NCBI GenBank assembly: GCA_015229045.1
Contig: JADGCJ010000094.1
Coordinates: 1 to 12,164 of the forward strand
Length of the DNA: 12,164 bases
Direction of reading: 5' to 3'
Source of the DNA: Magnetococcales bacterium
Lineage (GTDB): Bacteria; Pseudomonadota; Magnetococcia; Magnetococcales; DC0425bin3
Of this stretch, positions 5,828 through 11,838 are shown one piece after another. The number at the start of each line of letters is the position of its first letter. The first letter of the stretch is position 1. A program made the translations under genes and the position numbers. Below the pieces are notes generated by a model, which saw only the letters and a program-made list of their open reading frames with translations, was not told the origin of the DNA and made no database searches.

Positions 5828-6676
5828 ATGACCCGTGCCGTGATCCCAGTCGACCAGTTGGGAGAACTGGAAAGCTATCTGGCGGAGATCAACCGCTTCC
5901 CCCTGCTGACCCGGGAAGAGGAGCTCGCCCTGGCTCTGCGCTTCCGGGAACAGGCCGATCTGGAGGCCGCTCACAAGCTGGTCTCTTCCTACCTGCGCTA
6001 TGTGGTGCGCATCGCCCGCGAGTATCACAGCTACTACGGCCTGCGCCTGATGGACCTGGTTCAGGAAGGCTCCATCGGCCTCATGCAGGCGGTCAAACGC
6101 TTTGATCCCCACAAGGGGTATCGTCTGGCCACCTATGCCCTGTGGTGGATCCGTGCTGCCATCCAGGAGTTTATCCTGCGCACCTGGAGTCTGGTCAAGA
6201 TTGGGACGACAGCGGCCCAACGCAAGCTGATCCACCATCTGCGCCAGATACGCAATCGCATCGAACGCCTCGACGACCCGCAGGTCAAGAGTCTGGCCAA
6301 CACCCTGGGCATCGACTCCCAGACCGTGCTGGAGATGAATCAGCGCATCTCCGCCCCCGATGAAAGCCTGAACCGCTCCCTCGTCGAAGGGGGAGAGGAG
6401 ATGCAAAACCTGCTCGAGGACTCCCGACCCAATCAGGAGTTGCTCCTTTTGGCCGCCGAAGAGGCGTCGTGGCGTCATCGCATCAGCAGCCAGGCCCTGG
6501 CGACCCTGGATCCCCGCGAACGCCTCATCGTGGAAAAACGCATCATGGCCGACACCCCGGTGACGCTTGAATGGCTCGGAGAGCAAATGGGCATCTCCCG
6601 CGAACGGGTCCGCCAACTGGAAAAAAGATCCCTGGTCAAAATGCGCCAGGCCGTCGGTGACACTCTCCCTCCGTAA
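5828..6676 (+). CDS. rpoH: RNA polymerase sigma-32 factor (heat-shock sigma)
   Basis: RpoH directs RNA polymerase to heat-shock promoters (chaperones, proteases). It is 282 residues long, against 284 in E. coli. Region 1.2 is ELESYLAEINRFPLLTREEE (13-32). Region 2 contains LRYVVRIAREY (56-66), GLRLMDLVQEGSIGLMQAV (71-89), the DNA-melting segment FDPHKGYRLATYALWWIRAA (92-111) and IQEFILRTWSLVKI (112-125). The RpoH box is QRKLIHHLR (131-139), against QRKLFFNLR in E. coli. Region 4.2 is TLEWLGEQMGISRERVRQLE (246-265) with its helix-turn-helix, continuing to KRSLVKMR. This box and the missing region 1.1 separate it from RpoD, and its length separates it from RpoS. No RNA thermometer is obvious in the short leader, but I could not fold it. 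The gene is monocistronic. Confidence 0.95.
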   Translation: MTRAVIPVDQLGELESYLAEINRFPLLTREEELALALRFREQADLEAAHKLVSSYLRYVVRIAREYHSYYGLRLMDLVQEGSIGLMQAVKRFDPHKGYRLATYALWWIRAAIQEFILRTWSLVKIGTTAAQRKLIHHLRQIRNRIERLDDPQVKSLANTLGIDSQTVLEMNQRISAPDESLNRSLVEGGEEMQNLLEDSRPNQELLLLAAEEASWRHRISSQALATLDPRERLIVEKRIMADTPVTLEWLGEQMGISRERVRQLEKRSLVKMRQAVGDTLPP

Positions 6677-6702
6677 CGAGCGACAGTACGTTTTACCGTG
6701 AA

Positions 6703-6717
6703 AGTCGTGCAGCGACT
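6703..6717 (+). terminator. Small hairpin downstream of rpoH
   Basis: AGTCG-TGCAG-CGACT forms a 5-bp stem 27 bases after the rpoH stop codon. No T-run follows. It is a weak terminator candidate; termination could equally occur at the repeats from 6803 onward. Confidence 0.2.
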
Positions 6718-6802
6718 CTCATGGTCGGAGGGTGGAGGGAGGCTTTCCCCATCCGTGCACGTGGTGTCACACAATCAAAAAAAATCAGGCATGAAAGACT
6801 CT

Positions 6803-6873
6803 GTTGGGGCTTCGCCCCAAACCCCACCAGGACTCCGTCCTGGACCTGCCAGGGAGCCAGCCCCCTGGACCCC
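6803..6873 (+). repeat. 71-bp triple-hairpin repeat, copy C
   Basis: This copy is on the + strand, so its orientation is opposite to copies A and B, but it again follows the upstream gene (rpoH) in the sense direction. All three stems are intact: GGGGC-TTC-GCCCC, CCAGGAC-TCC-GTCCTGG and CCAGGG...CCCTGG. A 20-base leader AAAATCAGGCATGAAAGACT (6781-6800) is shared with copy D. Confidence 0.85.
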
Positions 6874-6886
6874 GATTCGTTGCCAA

Positions 6887-6901
6887 GTGCTGAATAGTTA
6901 C
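6887..6901 (+). repeat. 15-bp motif GTGCTGAATAGTTAC, inverted partner at 12111-12125
   Basis: The exact reverse complement, GTAACTATTCAGCAC, occurs at 12111-12125. In both places it lies within about 25 bases of a CATGAAAG sequence. This suggests that it belongs to the same dispersed element as the hairpin repeats. Its function is unknown. Confidence 0.55.
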
Positions 6902-6923
6902 AAAATCAGGCATGAAAGACTTC

Positions 6924-6994
6924 ATTGGGGCTTCGCCCCAAACCCCACCAGGACTCCGTCCTGGACCTGCCAGGGAGCCAGCCTCCTGGACCCC
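6924..6994 (+). repeat. 71-bp triple-hairpin repeat, copy D
   Basis: Nearly identical to copy C, 121 bases upstream, including the 20-base leader (6902-6921). The third stem is shortened by a C-to-T change near 6984. It ends 8 bases before the cca stop codon, so from the cca side it forms the 3' end of the minus-strand transcript in antisense orientation. Confidence 0.85.
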
Positions 6995-7002
6995 GTTCAA
7001 TG

Positions 7003-8253
7003 TCAGGCGTTCAGCCGCACCCGTCTCACCCGCTCCTCATGGATGGCATCACCCATCGCCTTCCCGGTCAACCCCCGCGCTTGAAACGGCGCCGTGTCGA
7101 TCTCCTGACAAACAGCCAAGGCAGCACGGAGCAGTCGCTGCTGCGGATAGTCGACAGCCGCCATGCCGCGTCCTTGTACATCGGCCTCGCAGGCCAGCAA
7201 CATGGCCTCAAAACGCCCGGGATTGCGAAAGGCATCGGCATCGGTCAGCAGGCGGACGATGGTTTTCGGCTGCATCTCCACGGAACGATGCACCCGCGTA
7301 TGCAAACCGGCCACCATCATCCCCAATCGTTGAAAGTCACCCGGAATCCGCAGGCGTTGACACATTTTTTCCACACATGCAACCCCGCGCTCCTCGTGGC
7401 CATAGTGGTGCGGCAGGAGCGATGCAGGCGTCAGCCCCTTGCCCAGATCATGCACCAGCGCAGCAAAACGCACGACAGGATCGGATGTCATGCGGCTGAT
7501 CTGTTCAAGGACCAGCAAGGTATGCTCCCAGGCATCCCCTTCCGGATGATGCCTGGGCGGCTGCGTCTGACCACGCAGGGCCGCCAGTTCAGGAAAGACC
7601 ACCGACAAAGCACCACAGGCGTTCAGAACACGCAGATAAGTTGCCGGAGCTTGCGTGGCGAGGGCCTTGGCTGTCTCCTGCCAGACCCGTTCCGGCGTCA
7701 AGGTCGCCAGCTCGCCGGAACGCGCCAATTGCTTCATGAGCAGCAAAGTCTCCGGAGCCACCCGAAAACCAAGAGGAGCCAACCGGGCAGCGAAACGTGC
7801 CACGCGCAGCACCCGCAGGGGATCCTCGGCAAAAGCGGGCGAAACATGCCGCAACAGCCGATTTTCCAGATCCTGCCGCCCGCCATGGGGGTCGATCAAC
7901 CCGGTTGTCTCGTCCCAGGCCATGGCATTGATGGTCAAATCGCGGCGGAAGAGATCCTCTTCCAGGGTTACTGTGGCATCAAAGTGGGTGACAAATCCCT
8001 TGTAACCGGATCCACTCTTGCGCTCGGTCCGTGCCAGGGCATATTCAGCCCCGGTTTCGGGGTGCAAAAAGACAGGAAAATCCGCCCCGACCTGCCGAAA
8101 TCCCCGGGCCAGCATCATCTCCGGCGTGACACCCATCACCACCCAGTCGGCATCACCCGCCGACAACCCCAGCAAGTGATCGCGAACCCACCCCCCCACC
8201 CGATAGACACGCCACCCGGCCACCGTCGCCCCTTCTGACCGGCCATCCGTCAT
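7003..8253 (-). CDS. cca: Multifunctional CCA-adding tRNA nucleotidyltransferase with HD domain
   Basis: Cca adds or repairs the 3'-terminal CCA of tRNAs from CTP and ATP. The HD domain of this subgroup has phosphohydrolase activity. The 416 residues compare with 412 in E. coli. Seen are VGGWVRDHLLG (19-29), the metal-binding DAD (34-36), the template region with RRDLTINAMAWD (103-114) and DPHGGRQDLENRLLRHV (121-137), FAEDPLRVLRVARFAARL (141-158), and an HD domain centred on HDLGKG (268-273), with WEHTLLVLEQI (242-252) and HHYGHEERG (282-290). The start is ATG 8253, with AAGGAG (8260-8265) six bases upstream; the frame is open to 8406 inside the preceding gene, but that extension is not Cca-like. 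The ribosome site overlaps the TAA of the upstream pseudokinase gene, so the two are one operon and probably translationally coupled. Confidence 0.95.
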   Translation of the reverse strand: MTDGRSEGATVAGWRVYRVGGWVRDHLLGLSAGDADWVVMGVTPEMMLARGFRQVGADFPVFLHPETGAEYALARTERKSGSGYKGFVTHFDATVTLEEDLFRRDLTINAMAWDETTGLIDPHGGRQDLENRLLRHVSPAFAEDPLRVLRVARFAARLAPLGFRVAPETLLLMKQLARSGELATLTPERVWQETAKALATQAPATYLRVLNACGALSVVFPELAALRGQTQPPRHHPEGDAWEHTLLVLEQISRMTSDPVVRFAALVHDLGKGLTPASLLPHHYGHEERGVACVEKMCQRLRIPGDFQRLGMMVAGLHTRVHRSVEMQPKTIVRLLTDADAFRNPGRFEAMLLACEADVQGRGMAAVDYPQQRLLRAALAVCQEIDTAPFQARGLTGKAMGDAIHEERVRRVRLNA

Positions 8254-8259
8254 TCGGGT

Positions 8260-8266
8260 CTCCTTA
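8260..8266 (-). promoter_or_regulatory. cca ribosome-binding site merged with the upstream stop codon
   Basis: On the minus strand TAAGGAG combines the TAA stop of the pseudokinase gene (8264-8266) with the AAGGAG ribosome site of cca (8260-8265). Terminating ribosomes would therefore release directly on the cca initiation region, six bases from its ATG. This fixes the cca start and argues for coupled expression. Confidence 0.8.
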
Positions 8267-10642
8267 CCGGGTTTCGACGGGGATGACATGACCGGAGACC
8301 CCAAGCCGCTCCTGAACCATTTTGGCAACCTGTTCGGCCTCCTGGCGGCTGACAAAAGAGGCGATGACCACCCGATACCAGGCGGTCTCTCCCATCCGCA
8401 CCCCACGACTGGAGACCGGCAAAGGTCGATCCCGGAAACGTATCTGGGTCACTTGACGCACCAGGGCCTCCGCCTCGCTCTCCGAGGTAAAGGAGTCCAG
8501 TTGCACCGCAAAACCACCCGCAGCCCGCCCTGAAGACCTGTTTTCCCCCACGGGTGTCACAACCCCCTCGGACCCTTTGGCCGCGACCCCACCACCTCGT
8601 TCCAGGGCCTGCCGCAGACGCGCCTCCAAGACCACCACTTTCTCCTCGGCGGCCTGTGCCTGGCGCAGGCGGGCTTCCAACTCCGCCACCCAGCTCTCGG
8701 CGGCCTGTGCCCGGCGCAGACGCTCTTCCAAGTCGCTGACCCGGTTCTCGGCGGCCTGTGCCAGACGCAAACGCTCTTCCGTTCTGGCCAAGCGCTGCCG
8801 AAGCGTATCAATTGTCTGGGTCTGCTCTTCGCTGGAAAGGGCGTCGAGCGCTGCCACTCTGGATTCGGGCACCAGAGCGGGTGTCAACGGCTTGTTTTCC
8901 CCTGTCTTGCCCTCCTCCCCCTTGTTCCCCATGTCGGCGGCCAGGCCAGGCACACGGGACGGTCCCTCCACGACGGGTTGGGGAGGGGCTTGTGCCTGTC
9001 TGGCTTCCAACGTATCGGGAGTCTCCGTCTCGTAGGTCACCGCCTTGCCCGGGACGACTGGAGGAACATGGACAAAGGTCGTATCTGCCCTGGCTCTTTC
9101 CGGCACGGGAGAGTTGGCACGCCCCGCGCCCGCGCCACCAAGGGCCATGTCCGCCGTACTTGTCTCTTTCGCGGACGAGTCGCTGCGCCCCGCATCCGCG
9201 CTACGCGGAGAGTGCTCTTCAGTCAGCGTCCCGGCGTCGGTCAAGTCCGCTTCCGGTTCACCCTCCTCGACAGCCCACCACACGACGCCCACGATGCCGA
9301 CGACGATCAACACAGCCAGGGTGATCCAGAGCACCATGCGCGATCCGCGATACCGCTCGGACTCCGACGTGGCGCTCGATCGGACACGGGCGTCTGCATC
9401 CAGATCCCCATCAGGGTCTGGTGTCTCCCCTTGATACCAGGCCGCTTCATGCGTCAGGGCAGCAGAGCGCCCGGAGGAAGCCTGCCGATCCCGGGAATCC
9501 TCCCTTGCTCGGGGAGATGCCGGGGGGTGCCGAAGATCTTTCCGGAGGGAGTCCCCCTCCCGAACCGGCTCCGTTGCCCTCTCTTCCTGGTCATCCTGTG
9601 GGGCGACGTCGCACTCCTGGGCATCCGGCGAGAGACTCTCCATCTCCTCTTGCGGTAGCGGCCCATGCGTTGCCAAAGCGGGTGGAACGATCGCTGGTGG
9701 GGGTTGACTGACCACCTCTTCGGTCGGCGAGGGGGTCATCGCATGGATGAAAGCCATGGCCGAGGCCAAGCGCTGCCGGGGATCCCAGTGCAGTGCCCGT
9801 TCCAGGATCATGTTCTGTTCGTCACTCAACGCGGGCAGTGGCCGCAGGACGGGGCCTTCATTATGCCAGCGTGCGGCACTCAGGGCGAGACGGTCATCGT
9901 CCGAGAACGGCGTCACACCAGCAACCATTTCGTGGAACATGACTGCCAGGGCATAGATATCCCCACCCGAATCCGGGGTCTGCCCCAAAAAACGGGCACC
10001 GCCATGTTCCGCAAACAGGAGGGTGTCCCGGGCCTGTCCCCTCCCGGCACTTTTGACCACATACTGCTCAGGCGAGGCGTAGGGGACCTGTTCCTGCAGA
10101 ACCTTCTGGTCAAAGGCCACACCCCGGCTCCATGCCAGGGCGCGCAGGGCATACGCCAGCCCAAAATTGACCAGGCTGACATCCCCGTTCGGCTGAATGA
10201 TCACATTGCCGGGATTGAGATTGCGATGGCAAACCCCCTCCAGGTGGGCATGATTGAGAACAACGGCAATCTTCCGTGCCAACTCCAGAGCTGCATGGGG
10301 GGAAACCCTGCCATCCGGCTGTTTTTTCCGAAACTCGGCGAGCGGTCCCCCTTCCACATAGAGCGAGAGAAAAAAACGCCGCTTCTGGACAGCATCGAAG
10401 ACATGGCCAACCGACGGGATGATGCCCGGATGCGCAGAGAGCTTTAAAATCTCTGCCACCACCTTTTCAAAATGTTGAAAAAATTCGGTCTCGGCGGAGG
10501 AGAAAATCTCCGGCAGGGAGCGCATGACCAGCATGCGGCCCGCACCCGACTCCTCCACCAGATAAACGGAACCCAGCGCCCAACGTCCAAAAGGACGACG
10601 GACGGTGTAACGACCCCCATCGATCTTTGTGCCAATATCCAT
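8264..10642 (-). CDS. Membrane-anchored protein pseudokinase with coiled coil and C-terminal SPOR domain
   Basis: The 792-residue protein has a Hanks-type kinase fold (10-300), a Pro/acidic linker (303-432), one membrane helix (436-457), a low-complexity periplasmic linker (458-595), a coiled coil with 17-residue repeats (600-683) and a SPOR domain (708-790; FAVQLDSF, AWYRVVIASF). The kinase core keeps the fold markers GxxxxGSVYLV (19-29), SPEQ (190-193), GGDIYAL (226-232) and DPRQR (287-291). The catalytic residues are replaced: the VAIK lysine by Arg41, HRDLKPxN by HRNLNPGN (Asn141 for the catalytic Asp), and DFG by NFG (Asn159). It is thus a predicted pseudokinase. SPOR domains bind denuded glycan strands at division septa, so a cell-wall or division scaffold is the natural inference. 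The start is ATG 10642, where the kinase domain begins; an open extension to a TTG at 10729 is low-complexity. No clear Shine-Dalgarno is seen. cca follows directly. Confidence 0.88.
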   Translation of the reverse strand: MDIGTKIDGGRYTVRRPFGRWALGSVYLVEESGAGRMLVMRSLPEIFSSAETEFFQHFEKVVAEILKLSAHPGIIPSVGHVFDAVQKRRFFLSLYVEGGPLAEFRKKQPDGRVSPHAALELARKIAVVLNHAHLEGVCHRNLNPGNVIIQPNGDVSLVNFGLAYALRALAWSRGVAFDQKVLQEQVPYASPEQYVVKSAGRGQARDTLLFAEHGGARFLGQTPDSGGDIYALAVMFHEMVAGVTPFSDDDRLALSAARWHNEGPVLRPLPALSDEQNMILERALHWDPRQRLASAMAFIHAMTPSPTEEVVSQPPPAIVPPALATHGPLPQEEMESLSPDAQECDVAPQDDQEERATEPVREGDSLRKDLRHPPASPRAREDSRDRQASSGRSAALTHEAAWYQGETPDPDGDLDADARVRSSATSESERYRGSRMVLWITLAVLIVVGIVGVVWWAVEEGEPEADLTDAGTLTEEHSPRSADAGRSDSSAKETSTADMALGGAGAGRANSPVPERARADTTFVHVPPVVPGKAVTYETETPDTLEARQAQAPPQPVVEGPSRVPGLAADMGNKGEEGKTGENKPLTPALVPESRVAALDALSSEEQTQTIDTLRQRLARTEERLRLAQAAENRVSDLEERLRRAQAAESWVAELEARLRQAQAAEEKVVVLEARLRQALERGGGVAAKGSEGVVTPVGENRSSGRAAGGFAVQLDSFTSESEAEALVRQVTQIRFRDRPLPVSSRGVRMGETAWYRVVIASFVSRQEAEQVAKMVQERLGVSGHVIPVETR
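8603..8773 (-). repeat. 51-bp tandem repeat encoding a 17-residue coiled-coil unit
   Basis: Three full units and a partial fourth encode RLRxAQAAExxVxxLEx (residues 624-640, 641-657, 658-674, then 675-680) of the pseudokinase. The DNA core CTCGGCGGCCTGTGCC recurs on the + strand at 8645, 8696 and 8747, exactly 51 bases apart. Similarity at the DNA level points to recent unit duplication, so copy number may vary between strains. Confidence 0.85.
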
Positions 10643-10809
10643 ACCGACTAGAGATACTCGAAAAAAACGGGGAGACTCAACCGCTATTGAGACTTTTTTT
10701 AAAAATTCAGGAAAAAAATTCCCTTGCAACTTTTCAATTAAAAAAACCAGGCCACTCGCGAGAACAACGGGAAGTGGTTGACAGATCGATTTCGTTGCGG
10801 CATCGCCGT
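10643..10809 (-). promoter_or_regulatory. AT-rich leader region upstream of the pseudokinase gene
   Basis: The 167-base gap between the diguanylate cyclase stop and the pseudokinase ATG contains A/T homopolymer tracts (10662-10746) unlike the GC-rich surroundings, typical of a promoter or curved DNA. One possible promoter on the minus strand is TTGAGT with TATCTC 18 bases on (about 10658-10687). That would place the transcript start almost at the ATG and fit the missing ribosome site. This is an eye-read guess. Confidence 0.3.
10740..10777 (-). terminator. Candidate rho-independent terminator of the diguanylate cyclase gene
   Basis: On the minus strand CCACT (10773-10777) pairs with AGTGG (10752-10756). 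Five bases later comes a run of seven T (10746-10740). An alternative stem AACCA/TGGTT touches the T-run directly. The stem is short, so termination may be partial and allow some read-through into the pseudokinase-cca operon. Confidence 0.35.
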
Positions 10810-11838
10810 CTACATGGAGACCTGCGATCGACCGGCAGCCTTGGCCCGATACAAGGCCTCATCGACCCGATTCATGAATGCCACCATGGACTCCTCGCCC
10901 TCCCAGCATGCCAGGCCGATGCTCACCCCCAACCGCTTGGCACCAGGCGCCTGGATACCCAAACCCGCAATCGACTGGCAAAGGCGATCAAGCAGGTGCC
11001 GGGCATTGTCCCTGTCCGTGTTGGCCAGGATCAGGGCAAATTCGTCCCCTCCTACCCGTGCCAGCACGTCGGTATCCCGCACCATGCCTGACAGGGTACG
11101 GGCCACCTGGCACAGGACATCGTCGCCCTCTCCGTGCCCCATACGATCATTGATGGCCTTGAAATGGTCCAGATCCAACCCGGCCAACGCCAGAGGCGTC
11201 CCATAGCGATGCGCCTTGGAAAGCTCCTGTTCCAGGCGTTCGTTGAACACCCGCCGATTGACCAGCCCCGTCAGGTGGTCCCGGCGCGCCTGATCGTAGA
11301 GATCCTCGTAGGCCAGGGCACGTTCCAGGGGGCCGCGCAGCTCGCTCGACACTTCGCCCATGAAGGGCACCAGGACCGACTCCGCTTCGGCGGTTGCCCG
11401 GTGCAACATCAGGATGCCTTCCATGGAGCCATTTGGATTCAAATCGACAAAGCAATAACGCAAACCCCGGCGATCGGCACAAGACCCACACCCCGACACA
11501 GGCCGACTCGACATGAGCTCCTGGGCATAATCCAACAGTTCCTGACGCTGGGCACCATGCGTCGAACAGACCATGTGCCCCCGATTGCGTCCCTCGTTGC
11601 GATAGGCCACCAGATCGTGCCGCATGTGCGGAGCGAGCCAGGCTGAAAACGCGTCAACCATGGAGGCCAGATCCAGCATGCCGGACAACTTTTTGTGCAG
11701 GTCGTAGATGCGCGCCAAATGCTCGCTCCGACGCCGATACCAATCCAACTCCTCGATCAGGTTGGACGAGTAGCTGGTCAGCAGCACGTTTGTCTGACTC
11801 TCCAGTGTCCGGTTTTTCAGGTTGAGGATGATACCCAT
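10810..11838 (-). CDS. Diguanylate cyclase with N-terminal GAF-like sensor domain
   Basis: This enzyme makes cyclic di-GMP from two GTP. The 342-residue protein has an N-terminal helical region (about 1-55), a GAF-like domain (about 56-170) and a GGDEF domain (about 183-340). The GGDEF features are intact: DHLTGLVNRR (187-196), the metal aspartate in DLDHFKAIND (222-231), GHGEGDDVL (234-242), RVGGDEFAL (261-269), and the product-inhibition I-site RDTD (254-257), five residues before GGDEF. An active, feedback-inhibited enzyme is expected. There is no signal peptide or membrane helix, so it is cytoplasmic. The sensor part holds Cys91, Cys117-x2-Cys120 and Cys129, a possible metal or redox site. 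The start is ATG 11838, with GGGAG (11847-11851) eight bases upstream. No EAL or HD-GYP partner is in the window. Its 3' neighbour on the same strand is the pseudokinase gene, 167 bases away. Confidence 0.93.
   Translation of the reverse strand: MGIILNLKNRTLESQTNVLLTSYSSNLIEELDWYRRRSEHLARIYDLHKKLSGMLDLASMVDAFSAWLAPHMRHDLVAYRNEGRNRGHMVCSTHGAQRQELLDYAQELMSSRPVSGCGSCADRRGLRYCFVDLNPNGSMEGILMLHRATAEAESVLVPFMGEVSSELRGPLERALAYEDLYDQARRDHLTGLVNRRVFNERLEQELSKAHRYGTPLALAGLDLDHFKAINDRMGHGEGDDVLCQVARTLSGMVRDTDVLARVGGDEFALILANTDRDNARHLLDRLCQSIAGLGIQAPGAKRLGVSIGLACWEGEESMVAFMNRVDEALYRAKAAGRSQVSM

Larger units (their letters stand above)
6677..7002. other. Gene-free convergent region of rpoH and cca
   Basis: These 326 bases hold no credible gene. 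They contain a small hairpin (6703-6717), a stretch 6718-6780 in which I see nothing clear, and two tandem copies of an extended repeat unit (6781-6873 and 6902-6994, a 121-base period). A 28-base spacer between them carries the motif GTGCTGAATAGTTAC (6887-6901). Short open frames across the repeats encode the same peptide-like string in each copy and are by-products of the repeat. Confidence 0.75.

Noticed and set aside
6677..7002. CRISPR array
   Set aside because: Only two units, 71-95 bases each with a single spacer, and copies elsewhere without spacers; this is a dispersed repeat and not a CRISPR.
6785..7084. Short frames in the repeats giving similar peptides (such as GASPQTPPGLRPGPARE) in several copies
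   Set aside because: The similarity comes from the repeated DNA hairpins; frames are in both orientations without ribosome sites, so this is not a peptide family.
6925..8238. 437-codon + strand open frame covering repeat copy D and cca
   Set aside because: It begins inside a non-coding repeat and runs antisense to cca, whose motifs and coupled ribosome site are clear.
9665..10447. 260-codon + strand frame opposite the kinase domain
   Set aside because: Antisense to the conserved kinase-fold sequence; no motif of its own.
8264..10642. Active Ser/Thr kinase annotation
   Set aside because: The catalytic Asp (HRN), metal Asp (NFG) and ATP lysine (Arg) are all replaced, so activity should not be assumed.
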